DNA of 30,004 bases, from assembly GCF_001039355.2 (NCBI RefSeq), contig NW_019775625.1:247766-277769 (forward strand). Direction: 5' to 3'. The notes beneath the pieces were generated by a model that was given only the letters and a program-made list of their open reading frames with translations, ran no database searches and was not told the origin of the DNA. The DNA comes from Lingula anatina. Its lineage: Eukaryota; Brachiopoda; Lingulata; Lingulida; Lingulidae. This document shows, one piece after another, positions 1 through 8,907 of this stretch; position 1 is the stretch's first letter, and every line of letters starts with the position of its first letter. A program made the translations under genes and the position numbers.

Positions 1-26
1 CTTATCGTGTTATCGGTAAAAAGTGC

Positions 27-57
<31 letters not shown>

Positions 58-250
58 AGACAGACGCAGATGATGGCTATATGTACAGACACATCTGTGT
101 CTGTACATAAAAAGAAAAAACAGTTTTCCACTTATCGTGTTATCGGTAAAAGTGCACGGCGACGGCGACGACGGCGACGACGGCAACGACGGCGACGACA
201 GACGCAGATGACGGCTATATGTACAGACACATCTGTGTCTGTACATAAAA
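1..250. repeat. Two tandem copies of a unit with (CGACGG)n tract and perfect palindrome
   Basis: Units start with CTTATCGTGTTATCGGTAAA at 1 and 131. Each holds a run of CGACGG/CGACGA words of different length, then CAGACGCAGATGA/CGGCTAT, then a perfect 28-bp palindrome (13-bp arms ATGTACAGACACA, 2-bp centre) at 81-108 and 219-246, then an A-rich tail. The tract reads as poly-arginine on the plus strand, which I take as an artefact of repeat composition. Confidence 0.9.
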
Positions 251-836
251 ATTATCTAATAAGCTCTGCTAAAAATTGTTCACAAAATCAGTGACATATT
301 TGTAAAATAGAAAACATTACTCACATTCTTCAACCCATTTGAAAGTAAATAATTTTCAGTAATGAACAATAAAAAGGTAGAGCAATGCTTCCACAAGCCT
401 CTAAGTAAGTACATTCTACAAAATAATATGGCAACTGATACTGTATATAATGCCAAATTCTTAAACCATCTTATAGCCAATATTTACTAGATAACGCGAG
501 AAAAATCTGAACAATTTGGACTTTGACAGAAAAAACACCAAGTGTGAGATAAAAATATTACAATTTTAGAACACAACTGAAAACTGCACCATTTGATGAC
601 AAAATTGCTAATGTAACAATGGTTCACAAGTAGAGGTAGCCTACAACCAATCAGAAATATACTTGTTTAAATAAGTAATGATTTAACTCTGTGTTAGCTG
701 TGCCAAAGTATAACTTTGTGATGGCTATATCTTCGGTCAGAGATCAGGGAGGGCATGTTCCTTACTTGTCATCTGGCAACAGACCAGCAAACAAGAGATT
801 TTTTTATATTTGTAAAATAAAACTGGTCCTTTTTAC
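1..836 (-). other. MYO16 intron, running off the left edge
   Basis: No further motor exon was recognised between the donor after base 837 (GTAAAA) and the window edge. The stretch holds the tandem repeat at 1-250, AT-rich DNA, and an exon-13-like fragment at 769-793. The next motor exon must begin with one base to complete a codon after the two left over (AG). Confidence 0.6.
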
Positions 837-984
837 CTGTGTCTGTGTGGGGACTCCAGTCCATATTTCCTGTATTCATCAGGAGACAGGCCAGCAAACA
901 TTAGGTAGAAAATGTGAAAATTCCTTTCCTTCACTCCCTGAGAAACCACCCTGGACTTTTCCAGCAGGTACTCTGTGATTTTGG
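837..984 (-). CDS. MYO16: MYO16 coding exon 13
   Basis: Acceptor TTTCAG, donor GTAAAA. It completes GCC (Ala) with the base left by exon 12 and reads [15 protein letters not shown], the conserved motor segment after switch I, then [16 protein letters not shown]. The YGL...HRH end resembles MYO16 rather than conventional myosins. It ends in phase 2 (AG). Confidence 0.93.
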
Positions 985-3900
985 CTGAAATTTTATGACA
1001 CAATTTTAAAAATTAAATTACGAGGTGCGGATCCAGAGATATTTTCTGACAAACACCAAATTATCTTCGTTGATCCATCAAGGATATTAGACAGCTTTTT
1101 GCTTTTAAATGGCATTGCCCATATTTAGTCCATGAATCAGCTTGTCCTTGGATCATCTGCTCTGAATGGGATCTTACAGTGCCTTACCTCCTTGGACTAT
1201 GCCATCATAGGAGAATTTCAGCTCAAGGAACTTCCCGAATCTGCTTGAGTTGTCGTTCATCACAGTCTGAGCATTGCCAAAGGACTCCAACAGAGGATTC
1301 ACCTGGGAATGTGGAAATGACATCAAACTCAATGGATAATTTTTGATAAAACATCAAGAAAAGTAACTACCTTAAAAACAAATTTAGGTACATCAAAGTA
1401 GGTAGGTACATCAAAGAATTGAGGGGAATTTATCAATCATTTCCTTTTCTCTTTCTTTTATTTAGTATCAAACATGAAATATTTTCCCAAACATTTAAAT
1501 AAACAGAGACAAAGAATTCATCATAAGCCTAAAATTACCTGCTGTATCTTATAGTTAAGATCCCTCTCATCACTTTCAGCAACATTCAACAAGTGTTGTA
1601 TGAGGAATTTACACGTTTCTGTTTTCCCGGCCCCCGACTCTCCACTGATAATACAGCACTGGGAGGAGTTCTCCCTCAGGAGAGCCTTGTATGCCTTGTC
1701 TGCCACTGCAAACACATGGGGGGACAGGGGGGTCTGGTCATGGGGGGTCTGGTCGGACCCCTTGTGGTACTGCTTGGACACCTGGGAATAGCATCAATAA
1801 CATTTATTTACTTACAGTAACCTTACAACTATTAGTTTTGACAATTTTAAGCAAATTTGTTAATTTTGACAACTCAAAATAATTCATTACCATTTCTGTT
1901 TTGAACATTTGCAAAATAACAACTGTGCATTCCTATTCAATAATTTACTAGTAATCAAATTTTGTTTTTCATTTGAAGATGGAAAATGAAAAGCTATCAG
2001 GTTTGAAACATGGACACTGATATAAGACACTAATGCATCATATAAGAATATATATATATGTATATAACTCTATTTATCTCCTATAACAACACTCCTATTC
2101 TTTAACCCCCCTCTAATAAAGGACTTCACTTTTTTAAAGATCTGACACCAACACTAATTTCTGCCTGTATATCTGAAACGTGAATTGGCTAAATAAAGAG
2201 ATATAGCCTAAGAGATCTAATGTTTGGTTATCATTTTGCATCTGACATGACAGTATGAACTGTGTCTGCCTGCTCCAGCGGTTTCATCCATACATACCCA
2301 TCTGGTAAAATATGGCAGCTCCTTGAAAGGATTCAGCGCAATGAGAATGTCACCAACATAGGTCTGGAAAGAAAGAAATAATCTGATCAAGCTTATCACT
2401 AGCGTTCTCTATGACCACTATATAACAATCATTCACTTTCATGTATATAATGTATTCATCACATTTTGTCCCCTCCACCCTCTTCTTACCCACTCCTTTT
2501 TCCACTACCTTTTTCCTTTCGTCTACTTACAAATTATCTGTGTGTCTTTATGTGTGTGCATGTGTGTGTGTGCGCACATTTAATGTTTGTGTGTGTGTCA
2601 ATGTGCGTGTATGTGATTTCCAGCGTGTCACAATATATATATATATTTTTTTTTTTTTGCCTTTTTCACTCCCTTAGCCAGGGAGTAATCTCCCTAGCTA
2701 CATCCCTACTACCATATCCCACTCTAACAAAACTGAACGTGTATCACAATTATATTCATCACAGCCTCTCCCCCACCTACCCCCGCCAAATCCACCCAAA
2801 AAACTTCGTCCTAACTTACATAAATCTGGTTCCCCCTGTACCTGTCCTGCAGGTGTGTCAGGATTGACCTCTCTGTGACCTCAGGTAAGCTGGCCAGGTC
2901 ATCTGTGCTGGACACTGTTGGAAGGCGTACCTGGACAGGGACAAATCAACAGGTGTTGTACTACCATAAAATCTAAAATAATCCAACTGTTTTAAAAGCT
3001 TTCTCATTACAAATGCTGTGACCACTGTACACATACCTTTTCATCGATCAGTTCCTCCTGTATCCTAGCTAAGTTGAGGTTCTCATAGACATCTTCTTCC
3101 TCATCCTCATCCTCATCTTGTCCAGGAGCTGGGGACTTTGCCACCCTCCTCTGGCCCTCTTGAAGCTCCTCCTGCTTGGACAGGGGCACATGTCTGGGGG
3201 TCCTGAAATAGAGGGGCAGGTATGAGAGTCCTGAAAAAATGGGACATTTCTGAGAGTCCTGAAAAAGTGGGACATGCATGACAGTCCTGAAAAAGTGGGC
3301 ATGTATGAGAGTCCTGTAAAACTGGGACATTTTTGAGAGTCCTGTTAAGTGGGATATGTATGAGATTCCTGGGCTGAGATAGAGGGTTTTGTATGAGAGT
3401 CCCCATTAAGTGTGATATTTCTGGGAATCCCTAAATATTATGACATATATAACAGTCCTGAAAAAATGGGGCATGTATGAGAGTTCTAAAGAACAGACAC
3501 GTTAGAGAGTTCTGAAGGGTGAAAAATCTCAGTTTCAAAATCAAATGAGGAAAACACAAGGATAGTCCACCATAAAATTGAACAATATGAAACAATAATT
3601 ACCAACCACACACATATTTCTTTATATATTTAGTTACACTAAAAACTATCAAAATAAAATTTCTTAAAACTTAGCGTCAGAAAACAAAACACTGTGATCA
3701 GTTTTAGAAAAAGATAAATTTCAAATTGATTAAGTAAAGTAGGTTGAAGGTCTAAGGTTAAAAACTATGCAGTATGTACTCCCTGAAATGACCATGATAT
3801 GTGAAATACTTACATGGTTCTACTATTCACTCTTAAAAACGTAATCTCAGAGTCACCATCCTCTCCTCCATTTTGGATTTCAACCTCCATCTTTGCCCCA

Positions 3901-4291
3901 GAATCCTGTTCTGCTTTCTTCAACATGTCCACTATCTTTTCGGTCCCTCCAATATCTGATGGCTTCTGGTCTTCATTATTCACAAGATGTGGGTTTGCTT
4001 TCTTTTTCAGCAGCATGCCTACTATCTTTATCTGCAAAAGAGGGTGTCAAAACATATCCAAAGCATTACTTGTACTGTATATGCTATCTCTTAACAAAAT
4101 GAAAAGTTTGCAGCAGCAAGTTTGCAGCAGTTTGCAAGAAAAATTTTATTGCTGCTAACTTGCTGCAAATTTGCAGCAGGCTTAATATTTTGCTCAGAGA
4201 GAGAAAGATGCTGCTGGAATGGGAAGGAAGGAAGAGTGAGAGAAAAAGAAGAATGGAGATAAAGAAGGATTGTAGGGAGTAGGCAGAAGAG

Positions 4292-4324
<33 letters not shown>

Positions 4325-5584
4325 AGAGAGAGAGACAGAGGGAGAGAGGCTATATGGGAGAGGAAGGAAAATAGAGGGGGCTGTGCACAGACAAAGAAGA
4401 AGAGAGAGAAAGACAGATTACCTGGCAGTACTTGGCAGCCACATGTAGGGCTGTCCATCCGTCACTGTCCTGGGCATTAACGTCCACTGTACTGTCCAGC
4501 AGTAGCTTGACCACCTCTCTGTACCCATTGGCACTTGCTATATGTAGCTGGAAAACAGATTTTTGATGTGAAGTCTTGAAGAGATTAGGACAGGTGTCAA
4601 AACTTGCAATTTCATATTTATTTATCAACTTCTACCATATGAAACAATTCAAAAGATGTCACATACATTTGCATACCATGCTTAATTTCATTGCAAAATC
4701 AAGTTGAATGTTTTTTTTTGCTTTTCATCCTTGTCATAATGTCAAATACTATATATAGCCAAAATAACAGTTACTCATTCCTATATTTTTAAGTGTCAAT
4801 AAATTAGTAATACAAATGCACGTCATTCTCATTATCATTCACATCATGCAAGCACAAAGACTGGCAATGTTATCAGGAACCTACCAGAGTCACACCATTA
4901 TTGCTGGCAAGACCCACTTGACCTTGACCTTGAGCCAAAAGTTCCTTCACATCAGATGCCATCCTCCTGGGAGCTTGGAGACGTATTTCTTTCAATTTGT
5001 TGCTGTCAATACCTACATCAGAAAATGACAATTTGATGCAAATTCTGCATATCCTTTGCTTACCTTAACATGTTCTAATATATAAATCTCAGAGCTGAAA
5101 TTTTGAAATACTCTCTAACATGTTTATATACCTCTCAAAGTAGACTTGTCCAGTTATGCATGCTGTCCAGTGTGAATTAAAGAGTTGGGTCGGTCCAACT
5201 CTAAGAGGGGAGGGGGGGTTCACGCTAAAGTGCAATCAATAGAATCGGCTTAATAAGCCCACAATTATGAAGTACCCTCCAACTGCCCGAGAAAGTGTGT
5301 TTCCAGACAATTCAACTGTTTCCACTGATTGCACTTTTTATCGAGATCTCCCACAGTGTTAGACCAACTCAGCTTGTACAATGTACAATGCAGTCTTTAT
5401 GATTACCGAGTCTGTCAAGATGCCTCGCGAGCATTAACGCTGCCTCACTGCTCTCTGGAGCGTGGTCTGATGGGAAATTCCCATCTATATCAAGTACTGC
5501 AGCATCTGCTCCACTCTGTAACAATATTAAAGAGGATAGTATACCTTACTTACACAATAAATAAATAAATAAATAAATAAAATA

Positions 5585-5618
<34 letters not shown>

Positions 5619-8600
5619 TTCATTGATTTTTGCAGATTTTTACCAACAGACCAAGACCTTACAATTATACTTTGCAATAATGCTGCATTTTCCTCTGTCA
5701 CAATGTAGCAATAATTGTGTTATGACACTTACATGAACAAATGTACACTGTCAATTAAATAATGTAAATAGTTAACAAGCTTTTCATTTCATGACTTAAT
5801 CTGTTTCTCTGAGGCAAATCATATACAAAAATTATTTTAAAATATTAATTTTAATAAGTAGTGGTAATTTAAGTCAACCCTTGACGTGTCACCTGTAGCA
5901 GCAGCTGCACCATATCTGGGTTGTCGCAAGCGGCAGCTATGTGAAGTGGCGTCCACAGGTCCACATCTCGTGCATTCACACTCGCTCCTCGTGCGATTAA
6001 AACTTCAGCCACTGATACATTGTCATCTTGAGCACACTTAAAGAGATATTTTGAAAGGAAATTATATTATTGTAGGTATTGTTGATACTTTCTTTGTACT
6101 TTTAAGTAGTTTTTTTTTTTTTTTTTTTTTTTACTTTTCAGGTAATACAAGTTTTATTAAATTTTTATTTTCATATGAGAAGTTTTCATTCAATAATGCA
6201 TTTAAAATTTAATGGAAATGATGGTATAAGGATGTTAAAGGATGAAATATTTGGGAAAATTTCTGGAATAGTGAGTACCAAAATTCATACTTTTCTCATG
6301 CCTCTATGAAACATCAAGTTGCAAACTTATTTATTTCAGTATTACAAAGCATTTACAAACAAGTCATGTTTTGATCCATCTTTGTAAATTTTTTTACAAC
6401 GTTCGCTCATTTTTGTTCAAAACCTCTACAGCATTAAATGTAAAGAATGGATTTCAGGGTAACAAAAGTCAACCTGAAAATTCTGTTCAAATGTTGCATA
6501 AAAGGAGAAATATGTGCAAAGGAAATGCTCAAAAGAGACTTTTTTATTGTGTCCCTGTAAGACTGTGAAAAAAAAATGTCCAATATTTTTTTACATACCA
6601 CCTCCTTATTACTAACATTACTGAAATATACCCATGCAATACATGACTATCCTATATAGTATACAATTATCTCACCTGTGTGTGTGTGTGTGTGAGTGTG
6701 TGCATGCATGAGTGAGTTCTTGTGTATGTGCATGCTTTCATGTGTACATGCATCCACCATATGTGTGATAAGCCCATACTTGTGAATACACTTTCATGCA
6801 GCCACAGCATAGCTGTTCATATTTGGTTGTGATTTCTTAACAGCATTCATAAACATTCAACACATAGTTTGAGGTACATATAACTTCCCTGATGCATTTT
6901 CATGCAAGGTCTTAACACAGTGACAACGTAATGTAAAGGTATATAACACACAAATTTAATTACTTTGCCTATGGAAACATAACATCCTGTTACAAGTCAT
7001 TCATCATAACATTGAAATGAGAAAATTGAAGTTTTACATTATGGAAATAGTATTACATGATAATTATGATTTGATTGTACAAACTGATTGTTAGTTTGGG
7101 GTTAAAATTATAGAAATAACATTATCTTACTGCAAACGCATATTATGTGACATCACAACATTAACATCTAGTATTTAACTTTATATATATATATTTCTTC
7201 AGGCATTATGTATAAATACTGATGATGTACACCCATGCTGGACAAATGTGTTATGTATATATAGGGAAATTCACACATACATGTACAAAAAACAAGGCAG
7301 GACATAATTTCTTTATCCTTGAACTAGGTGAAGTTCTAAATGACACTCAGAACAACAACTGATACAAAAGGACAATTCATTTATATTAGAGCATCAACAC
7401 CTTAGCAGAAAGCCATCTCTGCACAGTTAAACTTCAATCAAGCAGAGGGGTTTCTACACAATACCACTTAATTCAATTAGTACTCAAAAAAAAACATGCC
7501 CCAGCACACACTTTTTTGCCTGAGTAAACAACATAGGAAAACATACTTACCCAAAGCTCTACATATATCTAATTCTAGAGGCAAGTGGAAAGAGAGAAGA
7601 AAAGACAAAAGAGAGTTTGCTAAAGATTTGGTAAAATTATGAATGGAAATAAAGAGATAGACAGAGAATTAAATAATTAAATTTAAAGTTATTAAACCAT
7701 TTATTGGAATGAAAGATCAACTCAAAAAGTTAATGAATATTAAGGCAAAGAAGAGTGGGTCAATTACTAGTATTTGTTAAAAATGCTTTAAAATTATTAA
7801 AACAATTTAAAAATTGAAGAAAATTTTATAAATCAATACCACTGACAGCTTATTATAAGAAAAAAAACTATTACTAGTAACCTAATAAATACCTCCCAAC
7901 AAAATATGTAAAAAATTATATTTATTAGACTAAGGTAAAAACTTCCTAAGCCATACTGGTATTTTCATTTAAGAAAATATAAGGAAAATGTTTGTGAGGT
8001 TTGTATATAATGCTACATATTCAAAGAGATAACCATATGTTAGACTACAATTCAATTGAATGTGTGTGTGTGTATGTATGTGTGTGTAAAATGGTAAAGC
8101 ATCAATTTAGACTGTCCAAACTATAATTCAAGTTTGAAATTAGTGCAGTGAAACATGTGTTCATGAAAAAAGAGCTCAATGAAATTTTGACTAAAAATGT
8201 TCCTGGTGCAGTTATAATATTAAAAATTCTCACCTGGTGAAGAAGCGTGCCACCTTTGGCATTTGTCAAATTAGGCGGGAAACCATCCTGTAGTAGTTTC
8301 ATAACTGATAATTGAAGAATACTATTATCTTTACAAATTGGGCTGTGATGTAACATAGTGTTGTTGCTAATCAAGGAGCTATTTATATAAACTGTGAAAT
8401 ACATCAAACTAGATACTGACAGTAGCTATTCAATTACTAGTAATCTGAACACCACAGGTTTATATTTTCCTTCCAAAAAATAATTTTTATGGAATACAGT
8501 AACTTCAGAATGTTGTTTCAAAAAATTCTGAAAACTAACATGTCTCTGTGTGAGAAAATTAACAGTAATGGCAACATCAATGATACATTTATAAGAAAGC

Positions 8601-8907
8601 AATAAATCTCCTATTCATTTTCTTCTTCTTCTCTTTCTTGTTATCTTTTAACCCTGAAATGTATCAGCAAACACTTACCCTCTCTGTCATCAAATCTTGC
8701 TGTGGCATCCCACAGACGGGCGCTGCCATGAAAGTTAACCTGGGTCCCCTTTTTGTTCTCCTTCCGCTTCCGCTGCACTCCTCCTCTTTGGGCTTCTTCC
8801 TTCTGTCGTTCATTGTACCTTCTCACTTGCTCGTGTCTGAGCTGCTTGCAGAGCTTCAGTCTCTGCGGCAAAGGTAGAGAATCCAGCAGAGCTTGGTCTA
8901 TCTCCAT
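837..8907 (-). CDS. MYO16: Unconventional myosin-XVI, 5' part (13 coding exons, continues past the left edge)
   Basis: Spliced minus-strand gene. Coding exons, 5' to 3': 8907-8679, 8304-8234, 6036-5893, 5515-5407, 5012-4885, 4547-4422, 4031-3814, 3202-3037, 2930-2820, 2363-2298, 1781-1539, 1302-1188, 984-837. All have GT-AG borders and all phases join, giving 1874 nt (624 codons plus 2 nt). Domain order seen: N-terminal [12 protein letters not shown] with a MyPhoNE motif RHEQVRRY, a degenerate RVxF (TQVNF), ankyrin repeats over about residues 85-330, an acidic linker, then the myosin motor from about residue 400 with P-loop GESGAGKTE and switch [10 protein letters not shown]. Ankyrins ahead of a myosin head, plus MyPhoNE, are diagnostic of class XVI. 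The family targets PP1 and acts on actin, mainly in neurons in vertebrates. The rest of the motor, neck and tail lies beyond base 1. The start is the first family-like ATG; an upstream exon could add residues. Confidence 0.95.
1188..1302 (-). CDS. MYO16: MYO16 coding exon 12 (switch I)
   Basis: Acceptor CCCAG, donor GTAAGG; 38 codons plus 1 nt. It reads [20 protein letters not shown] then RFGKFLEL, i.e. the canonical N-x-NSSRFGK switch I loop that contacts the nucleotide. Confidence 0.95.
1539..1781 (-). CDS. MYO16: MYO16 coding exon 11 (P-loop)
   Basis: Acceptor CCCAG, donor GTAATT; 81 codons in phase 0. It carries [12 protein letters not shown], the P-loop GESGAGKTE followed by [10 protein letters not shown], and ends NYKIQQ. 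A short insertion before SPHVFA has DQTP twice, encoded by a repeat of GACCAGACCCCC. Confidence 0.96.
1782..2297 (-). other. MYO16 intron, no internal gene seen
   Basis: AT-rich intron of 516 bp with a short (AT)n stretch near 2048-2066. No exon, RNA gene or mobile element was recognised. Confidence 0.6.
2298..2363 (-). CDS. MYO16: MYO16 coding exon 10
   Basis: Acceptor TTTCCAG, donor GTATGT; 22 codons in phase 0 reading [20 protein letters not shown] and RW. It matches the N-terminal motor strand (GDILxxxNPxKxLPxY). Confidence 0.94.
2364..2819 (-). repeat. MYO16 intron with (TG)n and poly(T)
   Basis: This 456-bp intron holds an interrupted (TG)n tract around 2538-2612, then (TA)n and a poly(T) run around 2634-2659. 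The remainder is pyrimidine-rich with no exon seen. Confidence 0.75.
2820..2930 (-). CDS. MYO16: MYO16 coding exon 9 (start of motor domain)
   Basis: Acceptor GTCCAG, donor GTAAGT; 37 codons in phase 0. It reads [20 protein letters not shown] then [17 protein letters not shown], the usual motor entry in which short helices precede IYTYVGDIL. An earlier GT (GACAG|GTACAG) would break the frame into exon 10 and was rejected. Confidence 0.93.
3037..3202 (-). CDS. MYO16: MYO16 coding exon 8 (acidic linker)
   Basis: Acceptor ATTTCAG, donor GTATGT; 1 nt plus 55 codons. It encodes the low-complexity linker between ankyrins and motor, with an acidic run ([14 protein letters not shown]). Its acceptor is the first unit of the adjacent 28-bp minisatellite, so a different acceptor could be used in some transcripts. 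Confidence 0.88.
3180..3515. repeat. 28-bp minisatellite carrying repeated splice-acceptor motifs
   Basis: About twelve degenerate units spaced near 28 bp. The plus-strand core is GAGAGTCCTGAAAAAGTGGG; on the MYO16 sense strand each good unit reads CCCACTTTTTCAGGACTCTC, a pyrimidine tract plus CAG|GA. The first unit contains the acceptor used for exon 8 (cut at 3202/3203). Units farther away lose the CAG. Confidence 0.88.
3520..3813 (-). other. MYO16 intron remainder, nothing recognised
   Basis: AT-rich sequence between the minisatellite and the exon 7 donor. No exon or element was seen. Confidence 0.6.
3814..4031 (-). CDS. MYO16: MYO16 coding exon 7 (last ankyrin repeat)
   Basis: Acceptor TTTGCAG, donor GTAAGT; 72 codons plus 2 nt. 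It reads [20 protein letters not shown], with NPHLVN as in vertebrate MYO16, then [17 protein letters not shown] and a hydrophilic tail. It marks the end of the ankyrin domain. Confidence 0.95.
4095..4185. repeat. Repeat rich in TTGCAGCAA/TTGCTGCAA words
   Basis: Short inverted words (TTTGCAGCAG, TTGCTGCAAATTTGCAGCA) form self-complementary sequence in a MYO16 intron. The same vocabulary recurs at 19430-19563 and 26145-26345, suggesting a dispersed family. Confidence 0.7.
4190..4421. repeat. (GA)n-rich tract directly downstream of the MYO16 exon 6 donor
   Basis: The plus strand is almost pure purine, with GAGAGA runs around 4290-4340. In the transcript it is a CU-rich stretch following the 5' splice site at 4421. 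Confidence 0.85.
4422..4547 (-). CDS. MYO16: MYO16 coding exon 6 (ankyrin repeats)
   Basis: Acceptor TTCCAG, donor GTAATC; 42 codons in phase 0. It reads [20 protein letters not shown] then [20 protein letters not shown], two textbook ankyrin cores. Confidence 0.97.
4548..4884 (-). other. MYO16 intron, nothing recognised
   Basis: AT-rich intron of 337 bp without visible exons or elements. Confidence 0.6.
4885..5012 (-). CDS. MYO16: MYO16 coding exon 5
   Basis: Acceptor GATGTAG, donor GTAGGT; 2 nt plus 42 codons. It reads [20 protein letters not shown] then [20 protein letters not shown]. The part after RRMASDV corresponds to the helical spacer and next ankyrin repeat of MYO16. Confidence 0.92.
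5182..5370. mobile_element. Fold-back MITE-like element (family F) in a MYO16 intron
   Basis: The left arm begins GAGTTGGGTCGGTCC and contains GCTAAAGTGCAATCA. The right arm at about 5321-5370 is its inverted counterpart (TGATTGCACTTT ... CCAACTC). Related sequences occur at 16903-16978, 17061-17146, 17195-17266 and 24103-24176. There is no coding capacity, so a non-autonomous element is inferred. Confidence 0.75.
5407..5515 (-). CDS. MYO16: MYO16 coding exon 4 (ankyrin repeat)
   Basis: Acceptor TTACAG, donor GTAATC; 36 codons plus 1 nt. It reads [20 protein letters not shown], an ankyrin turn with the MYO16-like DxxGNxPxDxA pattern, then [11 protein letters not shown]. Confidence 0.95.
5554..5618. 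repeat. (AAAT)n/(AAT)n microsatellite
   Basis: A run of AAAT then AAT units within a 377-bp MYO16 intron. The rest of that intron, to 5892, is AT-rich with nothing recognised. Confidence 0.9.
5893..6036 (-). CDS. MYO16: MYO16 coding exon 3 (ankyrin repeats)
   Basis: Acceptor TTTAAG, donor GTGACA; exactly 48 codons in phase 0. It reads [20 protein letters not shown] then [20 protein letters not shown], near-ideal ankyrin repeats and close to MYO16. Confidence 0.97.
6037..8233 (-). other. Large MYO16 intron, no gene recognised
   Basis: 2.2 kb of AT-rich DNA with a poly(T) run at 6110-6132, short (TG)n tracts near 6676-6694 and 8060-8088, and (TA)n near 7182. No exon, RNA gene or element with clear termini was found. 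Confidence 0.6.
8234..8304 (-). CDS. MYO16: MYO16 coding exon 2 (first ankyrin repeat)
   Basis: Acceptor TTATCAG, donor GTGAGA. Two bases plus 23 codons; the split codon gives Val. It reads [20 protein letters not shown] then LHQ, matching the first ankyrin repeat of MYPT- and MYO16-type proteins. Confidence 0.95.
8305..8678 (-). other. MYO16 intron, nothing recognised
   Basis: AT-rich intron of 374 bp between coding exons 1 and 2. No element was seen. Confidence 0.6.
8679..8907 (-). CDS. MYO16: MYO16 coding exon 1 (PP1-docking N-terminus)
   Basis: Begins ATG at 8907-8905, donor GTAAGT; 76 codons plus 1 nt. It reads [20 protein letters not shown], then [23 protein letters not shown] fits the MyPhoNE motif (R-x-x-Q-[VIL]-[KR]-x-[YW]) of PP1-targeting subunits. 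TQVNF is where the RVxF site stands, but with Q at its basic position. A second in-frame ATG lies 7 codons upstream (8928); the MEIDQ start was chosen because it matches vertebrate MYO16. Confidence 0.94.

Noticed and set aside
7-294. Arginine-rich open frame on the plus strand
   Set aside because: It is the translation of two tandem (CGACGG)n repeats and their palindromes; codon use and repetition show no sign of a protein gene.
2441-2867. Plus-strand open frames in the (TG)n region
   Set aside because: Low-complexity translation inside a MYO16 intron; the part at 2820-2867 is the antisense of exon 9.
3007-3406. Minus-strand frames with repeated HVPLFQDS-like words
   Set aside because: Only the part from 3202 to 3037 fits MYO16. 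The rest is the minisatellite read in three frames; kept as a repeat, not a gene.
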